64,000 bases of DNA. Source: Stratiolaelaps scimitus (Eukaryota > Arthropoda > Arachnida > Mesostigmata > Laelapidae). Below are positions 34,139 to 46,714 of this stretch, piece after piece (the stretch's first letter is position 1; every line of letters starts with the position of its first letter). The stretch spans positions 22,816,001-22,880,000 of the forward strand of contig JABWDB010000004.1 of NCBI GenBank assembly GCA_019614645.1, given 5' to 3'. The position numbers were made by a program, and so were the translations under genes. The notes beneath the pieces are model-generated. The model searched no databases. It was not told where the DNA came from and saw nothing but the letters and a program-made list of their open reading frames with translations.

Positions 34139-37100
34139 TGCTTATCGTTTGCCGTCAATCGAAGTACTCGTATCCACTTCAAGGGCATTCAAGACTAATT
34201 TTAAAGCATTCTGCTCGTTGAAGGATGTTATTCAATGCGGTACTTGACTACGTGGCCTATGTAAACTCCGGCTGTGGTTGCCGCATCGTTCTGGCTGGTG
34301 CCGTTTTTGCTTCCCTACTGGTTGTTGCGACATGCGACATCGTGGTAGTCGTATGGTAGGGCCTATTTCATCTGATAATTATCTGATTTACTTGTACTTG
34401 CACTCTTCAATAGCGAATCTCTCTTTAGTGGGCTCTAGTTTCTCTCTCGCTGCGAAATTGCCATTTCAAGCTTCAGCTGCGTCGTTCGGAGTCGTTTTCT
34501 ATTGACGGCCGCCCGAGACGCCAGTTGATCAAGGCTTCGAGCCCCGCCTGATCGAGGCAAACCGCCACACGGGAGCGAGCAAAGCGAAAATGGACGAGGG
34601 GACCGTAGGGGGTTAATGGAGATCAGTTCTCCAAGGTCGCCACAAAGGCGACGTCTAGGCTTATTGCAAAAGGTTGCGGTGACGATTTCGCCAACAGGGC
34701 AACATACGTGTGCTCTTCGTCGAAACGTCATGGTGGGGCGGAAAGGGTTTTAGGCGAGGCGGTAGAGAAGCTAACATCGACATTGAGGTCAATCGTAAGA
34801 AGCGCCCCGAGCACCGGATCAGGTCGATGCGAAATGGCCCACCGGATGGATTCGGCTGGGCCTCTCATATGGACATCGTCTGCAATGCCGACTTGCGTAA
34901 ACTGGTGTCGTCGTATCGGCAGACAGGGTGCGGGTGAACGTCGTGGTAGAGGACGTCTAGACGGCCGGTTAGATGGAAAATCGTGTTGCGCAGTAGCAGC
35001 CCAACGACCGCGACGAACGGATGAAAGATAAAGCGGCTGCGAACAAGGACAATCGTTACAAGGCTCCATTTCTGTCGAAGACGATAGGGCTCCGCAGTTC
35101 TGCCTCTCCTTGTTCACGCCTTTCCAATCGTTCTAGTCGCTCCGCTTTGTGCCATCTTCGTACTAACGTATTAGCGCGCTGGAAACAAGCGCTGCTTTGC
35201 AGCAACAAAAGCTATTCATGGTGATTTCACATAACATTATGAACCGATGAGTGTAGCCACAATGATACAAAATATTATGTGACAATGGTGCCAACATGAT
35301 CGAAATCTGTCCGTGATGATATATTAACTTGGGGGACCAGTCTAGTTAGCCTGGCTTGCGCCTCTTTTATTCAGAAAAGAATCATCGATATTTCGGTGGC
35401 GGTAACGGCAGTTGTGGCACAAGTCGACGACGGGCTGCTTCCGCGAATAACACGGAGTGTTCGGAGCGACACAGTTCACGTTATTAATAGCAAGAGCAAG
35501 ATACGGTAAGGGAGAGAGAGAGAGCTGGTATTATATAATGAATCTTACAGGACTATTTCTTGCCACAACACTACATACATACCAATAACACTAATAATAA
35601 TAATAGATAGATACATACACAGATCAATCCGAGTTTGTACAAATATATACCTACTTGAGGCGGCCATGAATAAATCAGTATCGTATGTTTGAATAAAGGC
35701 CTTGTTCAATGGCTTTTGAATTGCGCGTTCTAAAAAAGACGCTGAAATTCACTATCTATATTCAGGCCACTAGACCTACATACTCACACTGTCGTTCGTG
35801 GCCAGCAACAGGGTAGATAATCACAGAAAAGCTGTGTTACGCGTGCAAGCAGCGGAAATTAGATTTTCAAGGAAGATATCCCATTTTACTCAGCACTGAA
35901 CAGGGTCAGGGCACACAGCAGTATCCTAGCGAAAAATTCTTATGTATAATACCACAGGCCATTTCAAATCGAACTAGGTGCCAGTAATGAACGATGCGCT
36001 ATCTCTGTTAGTCTGGAACGGGTGATCGCGAAAGTCTCGTGTAGATTAGAAGCAATTCATATTAAATTGACATTTGTTTCAAAAGGGATTTTTTCTTTAT
36101 TCGACTTGAAATGTGCGTTCGTGCACTCAGATATATGGCATCAAGCGGCTTGAACAAGCAATCCTTCCTTCGGTTCAACGAGAGAAACTTTGGTGTGCAA
36201 ACGAGGTCGCCGCCTAGCGAATGTAACTAACAAGCGTTGCGATGAACGTATGTTAAATATACGTATAGCTACGTAAACTGTCGATTACCTCAACAGTTAT
36301 CGTTACACATATATAACACCTGTCTTTACAACGCCCAATTATATCTGCATCGCTCTCATGATACTATACATGAAAAATAATCCAAAAAATGCCCTCAGCT
36401 CACTCTTCAACTATAATGCTACCCCATTCTAGCGAAGATGCCGAAGATGTGCTGCATCTGTTAAAAGTACTTCATCACTTGCTTCGATTGCACTACAACT
36501 AAAATAACGCCCACCCAATTCTCCCTTCGTTAACACGAATGGTAGCCTATGGTAGCCAACGACAAAATCAGCCGTATGTGCTCGCCCCAATTCCTCTGGT
36601 TTGGTAACTGTCTAACCCAAATCACAAACTTACCAACTGGCATTATACATGCGTACTGCATCTACCGGAAGGCGACCAAAGCTCCCGGCGTCTATTCTTC
36701 ATACGCGAATCAAATGCTGCGAGTCAGGCTAGCCAGTAGAATGTTTCCTTTTCAGCATCTTATTTCCCTCCCCCCCTTCCTCTTATTCAATCGTCTCATA
36801 TTCTTGGCTATAGCCACCTCCTGGGCCAGCGGCAAACCTCATAGAAATGTTCCCGCCGCGGGCTCGCCTGCTCGCTCGCCTTACGCCAGCCTTCCAGCCA
36901 GCCTAGGCTATCCCGATAGGACGGCCGTCGCATGACGATAACGCCATGCGATCAGTGAAATGGAGCGAGATTTATAGCAGTGGTATATGTCGATCTATAT
37001 CTGCGGGATAGATCGGCCGGATAGAACATTTGCGCGCTTCGCTGTACTGCGAAACTGAATTCGCGAGGATTCTTCGGCGGACGCTGTTGGATGCCGCATC

Positions 37101-40100
37101 GGACGGCCGACCAGTCAGGCGCATGTAGCTGTCGAGCGTAGCTTCTTCCCCAAGGGGCCTTCGCCGGATTTGGTCTGACGCCCAGACCACCGCTCTGGTC
37201 GGTTTAGTCGCCGAGCTGCCTCTTTCGCTGAATAGCTATTGAAGTCAACAGCTGGAGCAGTAGAGAAGAGAGCTTCACTTCGAATTCGGACCTTTGTAGA
37301 GAGACGGCGGCGGACTGGAGAATGAGAACGAGGGAGAGAAATCGTTTCGAACACTGCGTGAGGTATTTGGCCGTCAACAGGTCGTCAATGCAGGAAATGA
37401 CGCGCGTACTTGATGTACAAGGTCGTACCCAATGGGCTCCTTGCATCAGGTAGATGGCTTGCGTCACTAGATTTTTGGATAGAGTAGCTTCTACCATCCC
37501 GACCTGCTGTGGAGGGCTTTTGAAGGTTTTTCTACTCTTGGGTATGAGCGCAGTACATGCAATTTGCCGCAGCAGTCGAATAGTAGGTACACCGGGCGAA
37601 ACTATTCGATTAAGGGCGAGAAATAAGAAAATGGCTGCCGTTTAGTTTACTATAAAAAATCTTGTACGGAAGCGCTGTAGCGGCTGCGGGCGGACAGACA
37701 CAGTCGTTTCGAAAAGGCTATTTATCAATTGGAATTGAATGAGTGTGGTTATGTTTGACACGGTTCCGAAGTTAGATTCATTACTGTTGAACAAAATTTC
37801 ACATCTTTTGCAAACTTCTCTTCTCCCAAAGATCAAAATTAGATAATCGAAGGTTCAAGATATACGAGTGAACTTAGTTCGTCAGCGCACCGAAATCTAG
37901 ATTCGTTTTTCGAGTTTTGCAGCGTTACTTCTTCGTATACCCCAGCGTCTTGTCGATGAGCGAATTGTGATGGTGTCACTGGACGCAACGATACTCTGCA
38001 GAATACATTCAGAACTTGAAACTCTACTTCTCAAAGTTTGGCCATCCCATGATTGCCATGGAATGCCTCGTCAATGCTAACATCTGGAGTCGAGCCACAT
38101 TACCAACTTACGCAGCGATTGCATTGACCCTTCTGTTCGAATCCTAAGCTGGCCGGCACTGAACGTATAACTCTGACGAAATCTGTTACGTTTTGGGTAA
38201 TCCGTTAACCATTACACCTAATCAATCATACGTTTGCTAATCTCTACGAGGTACAACGAGTAACACGTATGTATTATATGAACGGTCAGCAAAGCTCCTA
38301 AACCAAGGAACGAGTCGAGCTGAAGGAGTGACGACAAAGCTCACCTGGGCCACGCATTTTGTAGCTGCATGAGCTAAGGAACCCATAATTTCGAAACCGT
38401 AAGTATTTCCGATCATCTTTAAACGCTTTTCCGGAGAGCTTTCCATGGCTCAGAACTCTTCGCGTCGCTATAATTCGCCCTTCATCTCACACACGATATG
38501 GATGGCTCTCGTCTTTCAATTGACAGCTATATTACCCCATCTAACCGACTCCGTCTACAAGGCAAAAGCTGCTGCTGTCCAATTGGAATCGAAGCGACAA
38601 CGACAAACAGGAGTAGCCCATATAGAGTTCGAACGAGTTTGCGCCTCTCCCTTCGTTGAGTTCGCTCGAATTGCTTTAGCGCACTATTTTCCATTATTTT
38701 ACACTTCGCGGTGATACCACTATCATTAGTACACCACTACTCATGCTGCTGCTGCTGTCCATCAAACAAACAAGCGATCGGTTAGGTTTAGGTCTAAGGT
38801 CGAGGTCTTCCCCGAGTAGTTTCTCTATCTAGCTCCAGCGAATTATCTCGTAGACGACATCTCGCGTATCCATGATAGCGGCGGTCGCGGTAGCGGGGGT
38901 GTATTGTACGTCCTTCGTAAGTAGACGTGTGGGGATGTGAAGATGTAGAGATTAGAGCTTTATAGTACGACGGTATAATGCCCTCTCAATCGCTCTTGAG
39001 CCACTTTTCAACCAGCTTCTTCTCGTCTCTCTCTTTTCCTCGGGCTTAAAATACAGACAACCATCGGAGGTGAGCAGCCTGAAGATGACACTTCCCTCTA
39101 TTCAGTCGTCCGCTCCGTCAAAGCGCTCACTCTAACTCGCTTAGTAGTCTACGTAGGCTATCGCACAAGCGGAAATGAATACCACTGCTACAACTACTAC
39201 TACTAAAGAGATGAAATTCACAGCAACTGTCGACCTACTGACCATAATAAAAAGCTATATACGATCTCGCTGCAGATCACTCGGAGGGGTTTGAGGAATC
39301 GGTGCCGGAGGCTTTCGTCTGGAAACCCCCATCCGGGGGCTCGCAGCGGCCAATGGACGAAGCACGGAGGCCCCAACAAAGGTAAAAAATGGTATGAGCC
39401 GCGCTTGCCTTGCTGAGCGGAGTCTGGAGCTTACAGTGGGCGAAATGTGCGACGAAGTCATATCACGTCACGGGCGGCTATATAAGCATACGCCAGTGGC
39501 GGCTTTCTGGCAGTGACACTTAGCTGGGCAGGATAATGCGTTTGAATGAATGCGTTAGAAGCACTGTATGATACGCTGGAGAGAAACAGCATAATTGTGT
39601 CGCGTATAGGGCATTATACGGTTATGCTGTAGTCAAATGTATGAATGAATGTAATACTTGATACGCGCAATTAAACAACGAATAGGGCAAACGTTCACTT
39701 GTCGCCTATTGGTGAGGAAATACACTCACAAATGATTTTCTAAACCATTTGAAGCATGCTCGTAAGGAAAACTAATAAAACAATAAACAATAATAATAAT
39801 AATAATAAGGGTCATACATAGATTCTTCAATTCCATTCATTCATTTTCATAGTGGTGATCGTTTCTCTGAGGGTCCGTGAATGTTTTCTGCATCAGCACG
39901 AAACTAGGGCTGTCATATTGATTCCCTTCAGGATATGAGCACGTGCACATGTTGCTGTGCAGCCCACACAAGAAAATTGTGCATGTCGCCTGTTCGATTT
40001 TAGCCGAACGTCCTCACAGTCATTAGCACTTGATATGTTTTCAATTGCGGGCTCTTGGGGGAGGGGGACCAGCATTTGGACAGATCAGATGCGGACAAGC

Positions 40101-41590
40101 GTTTGACATCGGCTGTGTTATATCCATCTTTCGGTCACACGATGCGTGTGCGTTGCCTGACACTGAATCGTCGTGAGAAAAGTCACGCGAGAACAGTCAC
40201 CTTTACATCGTTATCTCGAGCTGTTATGGAAATCGAGAAAAAAAAGGCCGCCATGACAAAGACCAACGCCCATACACAGCAATAGCTACGTGATAGCACA
40301 GAAACAGGCTAAATGCAGGAATAGTCGTTCCCGTTCGCCGTATCGGCGGGCCAGCAAAGCGGCAGCAGCAGCAGCCTGCCGCCACCGTCCGCCGCGATCA
40401 GAGTAGCTTCCGGAGTTCGCTTCCGCGCGCTTTCCCCATCGAGGGCAGCCATTGGCACTCGGGGTTTTAGCAGGCATTGCAGCTTCGTCCGCCCCTGTCC
40501 GGAAGGCGGTTTGATAAAACGAAAATGGCTGGGCAGCAAGTCGTCGTTGTCGTCATCGTCGTCTCGTTTGGCCGTACATATATTCAACGATTTCCTAAAC
40601 TATCGTTGATCGTCGACATCGAAAGTTTGCCTGAAATACGCGTCAATAACTAACCGGCGAGAGCCGAAGAGAACACACACGATATAGTGAGGATAATATG
40701 TAATGTTCATTCTCGCAAAAGTTCGCGCACACCATATGGCAGAATGCATGAAGTATATTTGGGGGCGTGTGGGGCTGGGCTGGGGTGCCGCTACGGCTGC
40801 TGCTTTTTTTGTTTAGTGTTCTATGAAGCCGTTGAAATGAGAGCTCACACTCTGGATAGTCTTGAGGGGTTTATGTATGCCAATGAGGAGCGCTCGGTTT
40901 CGATTGTAAGGTTTAAATAAACGCGCGCCTCTCTCTCTCTGTCTCTCTCTCTATTTATTTCTTTTTATGAGTGATCGTTAGCTTAAGGTGCGTTGTCATA
41001 CTGTGTGTCATTTAATTTGTTCTGATATTATTCTCTCTGTTAGCATACTTTGAAATCAAATACAATTTCACACTAACTTAACTAGCCGTTGTATCAGTTC
41101 GCTTGAATTCCCTCTATACGACGTCCGTTGACTAGTGACCGGGTGAGTTTTGCTTTATTAAACAAATCATTCTAACAAAAACGACGACTGTTACTCCTGG
41201 CAACTGTTCGGTGACAATATTCGATAAGGGCGTACATGTATTGTTGATGTGAAAATATGGGTACGTTGCACAGCGTCGTAATATCTGTTATTCCGCGACG
41301 GCTTCTCTGCGCTGCTCGTGTGGTCTCGATCACAAATCTGCCGCGCCAGTAAGTGTCTCCCATGTACGGCCTCGTGATCATAATGCTGTTATTGTTGTTG
41401 TTGTTGCTGTTGTTGCCACGGCTGGATTGTGCACCTTGCGAATGCGCCACCGATGATACTATTTTTTCCTATTGGTCAGCGGTCGCAAGTGCGGTTGGCT
41501 GACGAATCGTGTCGCGCGGCAATGTCTTATACAATAGTTATCGGGTAGTACGCTGGAAAATACGACGCCTTGTTCTACGTTTTTTTTCTT
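34139..41590. other. Long stretch without a supported gene
   Basis: No identifiable protein or RNA gene. It holds short GA (about 35511-35524), AAT (about 35590-35601 and 39787-39808), CTG (about 38741-38757) and CT (about 40928-40953) tracts, and a TTG run near 41389-41409. The longest frame is 128 codons at 36549-36935 (+), without recognisable domains. Overlapping frames at 34700-35120 on both strands are also unassigned. Confidence 0.45.
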
Positions 41591-41599
41591 GGCTATCGC

Positions 41600-43307
41600 T
41601 GGCGTCATACCACACTGCTAGTTAACATTTGACCCCTGTGAGAGCATAGTGGCATCGCTTTAGTGTGGTCCAACCACCGCCTCCCTTTCATGCCCCATCA
41701 TGGACGACTTCGCCGCCGCCGCCACCACCACCGTCGACTTCGCTGCCTTTGTGCGTCACCACCGGCGTCAGCTTTGCGATTTTCTTTGTCATTGTTCTCT
41801 CCTTCTAACTAACGAAGCACACAAGCTCCTAAAGCGCGAACGAATGATGAAGCAAGCAGCCACCGTCTAGCACGAATCGAGAGAGTCAGCGTCATGCCAC
41901 GAAGAATGTCACGTCCCAGTTTCCTGAAAGCCGCCAGTGGTGTCATGTCAACCCTGCGAGTTTGCCCCGTTCCGGCTAGACTAGATGTCAGACCCCAGCG
42001 CGGTCGCATGACGAGTGGTCGCTGCTGGGCGAGTTTCCAGCTCTTGTTGGCATTCTCACACTGGCAGCAGAGCAGCAGTAGTCGTAGTAGTATGAAACCT
42101 CGTAAGCGTAGGCGTCGAATAGACGTACGGCCCAGTCTAGCGTCACGCTGTTATTTCCGCACACCGACGCTATTCCTTCCCCGTCGCTGCCGTGATCGCT
42201 GTTGCCTCTTTTTCATGCCCTTTTCATCTAGTAACCCCACATTTTCTCTCTCTCTCTCTCTTTCTCTCTATGTCCTTCACTCATTCACTCACTCACTTCC
42301 TCTGACACCATGCTCCCCTTCGTCGAGGAGGTTGTTCTCGTCCGCCCAATCTGCAACAGCTAAAAGGCCCGCAGCTTCACTCCGGCCGCTAGCTCACCAA
42401 CCAGGCATCGTATACCCTTTCCACAGTCGCTGGCTTGGCTAGCCCGTCGTGGCGAAACGTTGAACGTACGCAAGCCGAATACGGCGTACGGGGCCACTGT
42501 CGGCCGCCGCCGCCGCCTCATGAGGATGGGGAAAAAAACGGGGATGGTTGAGGTGGGAGCCACCGTCGCCGCCGACGACGCCGTCCGTCGCCTGGCCTGA
42601 CTGTAATCTTGCTCCACCAGAGGCGTGCTCAGGGGCTGCTATTTGTCTTCAGATAGGAAGATTAATCTCGCACTACCTGCCGCACTAGGCTTTCGGGGGG
42701 CGGAACGGAGAGCACGCGGACGGCCCTTAGAGCGGTGTCAGAGAAGCGGTAGAGAGTAGCTAAGGCAGGCCTGGAAGAGCCAAAGCAACGCTACCGCAAG
42801 CTGGCTGGCTGGAAGCCGGACACTGCTCGACTGTTCGTTCCCGCCATCGTCCTGCGCGGATCGGGGGAACAGCCCGCTCCCAAGCCGGCGGCCAGCAGGA
42901 CCGACGCGATGCGGCGGCGGCAACAGCGAACGGAAGTGGCCTACGTCAGAGTGGTCGGCTTCGTTGGCAGCGGTTACCCACCACAGCACGCCGAAGCAGC
43001 GTTTGGTTGGCCACAGGAGCCTACGAGGAGCTAGCTGCCTTACTAGCTGGCTGCTATAATAGCTTGTTTGGCCGTCTGTGCCACCCACTACTTACCGGCC
43101 CATATGGACGAGCGCATTACCTACGTACGTTGCGGCGTGCTTGGTTTGCCCACTTACACGAGCAGTACATGTAGCAGCAGCAGCAGCAGCTTGGTTAGAA
43201 GGTCTCCGTAATTAGATGGATCTGCTGCTGAGCAGGTTGACCATCAGCCAGTGACCACCAACGAGCTTGGCGGTCACAGGCGAGAGTTAGCGTACCACTG
43301 GTTTAAG
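41600..43307 (+). other. GC-rich island ending at a splice-donor match
   Basis: The most GC-rich part of the window by eye. It contains GCC/ACC runs, a CT tract (about 42245-42269) and a CAG run (about 43171-43190), and it ends at AAG|GTAAGC, with the donor starting at 43308. Frames are open on both strands (for example 41894-42442, +, 182 codons, with many R, S and P). It would fit a promoter with a non-coding or partly coding first exon. No family recognised. Confidence 0.3.
41700..41870 (+). CDS. Candidate small open frame, 56 codons
   Basis: ATG at 41700 in a fair context (CATC before, G after) opens 56 codons to TAG 41868-41870. The first 20 codons nearly all end in C or G, starting MDDFAAAATTTVDFAAF. 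The later part turns cysteine/leucine-rich and then basic (KLLKRERMMKQ). The alanine and threonine runs come from a GCC/ACC repeat, so composition alone is weak evidence. It could be a short protein, an upstream frame in a 5' leader, or chance. Confidence 0.2.
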   Translation: MDDFAAAATTTVDFAAFVRHHRRQLCDFLCHCSLLLTNEAHKLLKRERMMKQAATV

Positions 43308-43433
43308 GTAAGCTCGGGTGGCGTGCCTTTTTGTTGAACGTATTAGAAGTGCTGCGAGTAGATACGTGAACGATATGCGTAACCGAGCAATTGAATATAA
43401 AGCATATGTGTCTGATCTAATGATACATCAACG

Positions 43434-43471
<38 letters not shown>

Positions 43472-45540
43472 TAATGTAGCGGAGAAGAATCAGAGGTGGA
43501 GGTTACTATTAAGCTATTATACGCACAACTCCAGGTGCTGAATATATACAATATACACCGTTGTGTCTAAGGATCAACACTACGGAAGAACACTAGTCGT
43601 AAAACAATTGCATGCTTCACGGAAGTGTCGATTCGTCTAGTAACGGGATGGTGAGAGCGTTTTTTAGTTTGTCTTTTAAGCGGGTCCTTATTTACGTTTG
43701 CTAGCTGAAGCTTCGCTGCAGTTCGTACCCGCAAGCAATATATTCAAGGCTGGTGCCCCAGGGCTCCACAAGCATTGGACTCACAGGGGGAGCAGGTCCT
43801 TCAATCATAACCAACTTAGTTAAGTACTCGTTAGCACGCATATTTAGACAAAAAACGGAAGTCCCCATCTGGCTCGTGTTTGTTGAGGCACGCATTTGGC
43901 ATGCCGCCCAGATCCGATATGGGTTGCATTTCACCGATCAACGCTTCGGTGTGTACTTAGAATGATTTGAAAACACTATTCTGCTCCTATTGGTCTGACC
44001 GACGTAATCGAGACTGGAACATCACATTTGATTATTATTACTATCTTTACTATGGCCCAGCAGCCACCAGCTTCAGTCTGCTACACCAGCGTGTAAATGT
44101 GGTGTAGGCAATGTGCGTGCAGCTACGCCCGTCTACAGGTCATGTGACTCCCATAGACTCAGCTCAATTCATCCAGTATGACATCATTCGGAAACTCAGT
44201 CCGCAGCAGCCCTCAGCAAGATATATAGAGAAATACATACACACATACATATCTCCATGCAGTGTATGTGAGTGTATGTGTTAACCCGATCTAGCCAACC
44301 CTGATGATGGGACACATTTACGGGCTGAACGGCCGCTGTGTGCGGGCTTTTGCTTGGGCCCAGCTGCTTTACCGTCGACGCCGAGGCCCGAGATGGAGAT
44401 TACTGTATGGTGCTGCTGTGGTTAACATGCCGGCCGTCGTATGCGCCGCTAGAGCGCCAGACCAGAAAGAGAAGACTTTTACGGCGACTACAGGAACCAA
44501 CCGGCAACGATGTGTGTAAATACCAGCAGCCATCGGGCCCAATAAACCGCAGGCATTCTCGCATTCACGCTTTAGATTAATATTCCGAAAATGCCCATGT
44601 TATACACGGTCTTTGAGCGGGTACGTGTACATATATGTGTGCATTAACACGCACATAGTTGATCAGATCGTATTCTCCATGGCCCGTGTGGAAAACCTCG
44701 ATCGATCGACTGTCGACGAGCGCGCGATATGAGTTCCTTCGGATATGTTATTCGACGAGAGGCAAGCACGTGCATTCATCTCGCCGGAAGCTTCACCCAG
44801 AAGCGCTGACTTACGGCTAGGTTATGCAATGTCTCTATATGCAAGTGGATAAATGGATTAATCCCAGTGAGTCATTTCGGGTGTGCGATACTCTTTCTCC
44901 GGTGAACGCTGAAGTCAAAACAAACGTATGGTATATAGGCGGCCTTAAAATTACTGACAGTCCCGGTCAGTACCCCAAGTCAAAATCGGTTCTGGGTCTA
45001 GTAAGGGTCTGACACTACCAGGTAAATACCTTAGTTGTGAGTCCTGGTGTCCATGCAGGATTTACCTTTAACCTCTTTAAAAAATACGTTAACTGTGAGA
45101 TGATGAAAGTGAGAACAAGATAGAGAGAGAGAGATCAAAAGACTAATGCCACCTCTGAAACACAAAGACGACTGCCGTACTAGTCGCGCTTCTATTCGAC
45201 AATCGCATGCATGAGTTTGACGTGCTTGAAATTGCTTGCATCAGTCTGACGCGACCTCACATGGGCGATCACTGGCATATCGCTGATGGTACCCGCGCCT
45301 CCAGTATGATATCGAGTCTTAGAGATTTGCTCGTCAAGACATAGCGATATGATTTTATAGAGGCGAACATACATATAGATATAGGTTAAGGATTGTACTG
45401 GTGCTACGAAAATATGTGATGTCTACGACAATGAGAGGAAAGCCGAGAGAAGAGACCGGGGGACTCACTGCAAATATCCTCGTCCTCCACAGGTCAGGCG
45501 CGCTTGTCTAGTCAGTAGGCGGATAGGTAGTATAGAAAGG
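43308..45540. other. Stretch without a supported gene
   Basis: TA tract (about 43439-43469). Overlapping frames at 43701-43965 on both strands look mildly protein-like but match nothing I know. Further plus-strand frames lie at 44304-44580 and 44824-45012, and a short GA tract at about 45121-45135. Confidence 0.45.
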
Positions 45541-45545
45541 AAGGG

Positions 45546-45676
45546 ATGGAAAGCGGCCGGTCCATTGCTGCATTGGTCTTGCTCGAGCCGTCCTCTAGTC
45601 ACCTAGAGTCATCTGGATATAGCCAAGCGGATATTGCCGATCGTATGTCTTCCCAGCCAGTTCTGCGTTACGCCAG
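45546..45676 (+). CDS. Candidate coding exon ending in a consensus donor, unknown protein
   Basis: ATG at 45546 opens 43 codons plus two bases and ends in CCAG|GTGAGC, a near-ideal donor at 45677. The peptide begins MESGRSIAALVLLEPSSSHL and is serine-rich. An acceptor-like CTCAGCAG ends at 45771. Joining there would continue the frame for 46 more codons to TAG 45908, over a 95-base intron. The acceptor's pyrimidine tract is poor and the product is unrecognised, so this is a hypothesis only. Confidence 0.25.
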
Positions 45677-45922
45677 GTGAGCTACTAGTAGGACCGTTCC
45701 GCTAGCTAACGCATCAATGTTCTCTGTGGTGGTGGCCGTGGTGGCGGCGGCGGTAGTAGCAGTCTCAGCAGTAACAACAATTGCGGTATAGATCGAAAGG
45801 TATGCGACCGAGATCTCGATGGATCGCAGGCCACCGGACGACATTGGGACTGCAAGCGGCGAACTCCATCATCGCCGCATGCTGGCTTGTCATCATGTCA
45901 GCCGTTGTAGCTATTCGTCGCG

Positions 45923-46096
45923 ATGACACCAATGGCGTCCATCCAACTGCATACATTCGACCACTATTCGACACACGAAGGGACTGCTATGATCTACGGT
46001 TACGCTCTCGTGATCGCTGTTCCCGCCATGGACCTTTGGGAGATCTTCGCTGGCTACCTCGCCGACTCGCTGGCCAACCGCCTAATCTATGCATAA
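45923..46096 (+). CDS. Candidate coding segment with a hydrophobic stretch, unknown protein
   Basis: Frame of 57 codons from ATG 45923 to TAA 46094-46096. Most codons of its second half end in C or G, and it contains a likely membrane-spanning stretch (AMIYGYALVIAVPAMDLW) followed by EIFAGYLADSLANRL. A different frame just upstream (about 45840-45925) also encodes a hydrophobic run (SIIAACWLVIMSAVVAI). The two could be membrane segments of one gene separated by a splice or a frameshift. The upstream codon is a TAG that could also serve as an acceptor. No family could be assigned. Confidence 0.22.
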   Translation: MTPMASIQLHTFDHYSTHEGTAMIYGYALVIAVPAMDLWEIFAGYLADSLANRLIYA

Positions 46097-46321
46097 CCCC
46101 ATCATTCTACTCCTTGGGGTTGCCTAAAAAGGCGAGACGCCTTGAACGCCTCCGGGGCCGTTGCTGTCGACAGGTGTCTTTCAGCAGGACGGACATCCAG
46201 ACGGTGATGGACAAAAGCGGGACAGAGGAGAGGGGTTCATGGAGGTGCCAACCCTTATTATGTTTTTGTCATCTAGCGGGGTTGACATACCATCGACGTA
46301 TAGATTCTCCTTGAATATCCC

Positions 46322-46714
46322 ATGCGGCGTGCTCTGATGCTCCCCGGCGAGGCGCTACTCTCCCGCACACGTTTTGCCCTTGCCCTTGACGGACTCCATT
46401 CCGGGCAGGTTCGCAATTCGCTTTGGATGGGACAACAGAATGTGCACCTGTTTTGTCATCAATACCCAAATGACCTAGTGAGCTACTTTTTTGTGGCTCG
46501 GAAGAGCCCTGTATTCCATCCAGAAGCCACATTTCATGCAAACCAATCTTTCGTGATATTGAAGATAAGTCATCGCCAGAGGAATAGCTGGTTAGATGTG
46601 CATTACTTCAATAATGCTCGCTTCGCGGCGAGAACCGAGATCGTGCCGCTCATTGGGTCCGATGGGAGGCTTTCTGTGTCGCATTGTTCCTTTAAGTTAC
46701 CTCGTCATATGTGA
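46322..46714 (+). CDS. Candidate open frame, 130 codons, unknown
   Basis: Plus-strand frame following the 45923-46096 segment. It has balanced, globular-looking composition (aromatic, charged and hydrophobic residues mixed; no low complexity). It starts at ATG 46322 and stops at 46712-46714. No motif recognised. It may be an exon of the same unidentified locus; the minus strand is also open for 90 codons across part of it, which weakens the case. Confidence 0.17.
   Translation: MRRALMLPGEALLSRTRFALALDGLHSGQVRNSLWMGQQNVHLFCHQYPNDLVSYFFVARKSPVFHPEATFHANQSFVILKISHRQRNSWLDVHYFNNARFAARTEIVPLIGSDGRLSVSHCSFKLPRHM

Noticed and set aside
38135..38144. GTTCGAATCC, another B-box match
   Set aside because: No convincing A box or cloverleaf around it; expected occasionally by chance.
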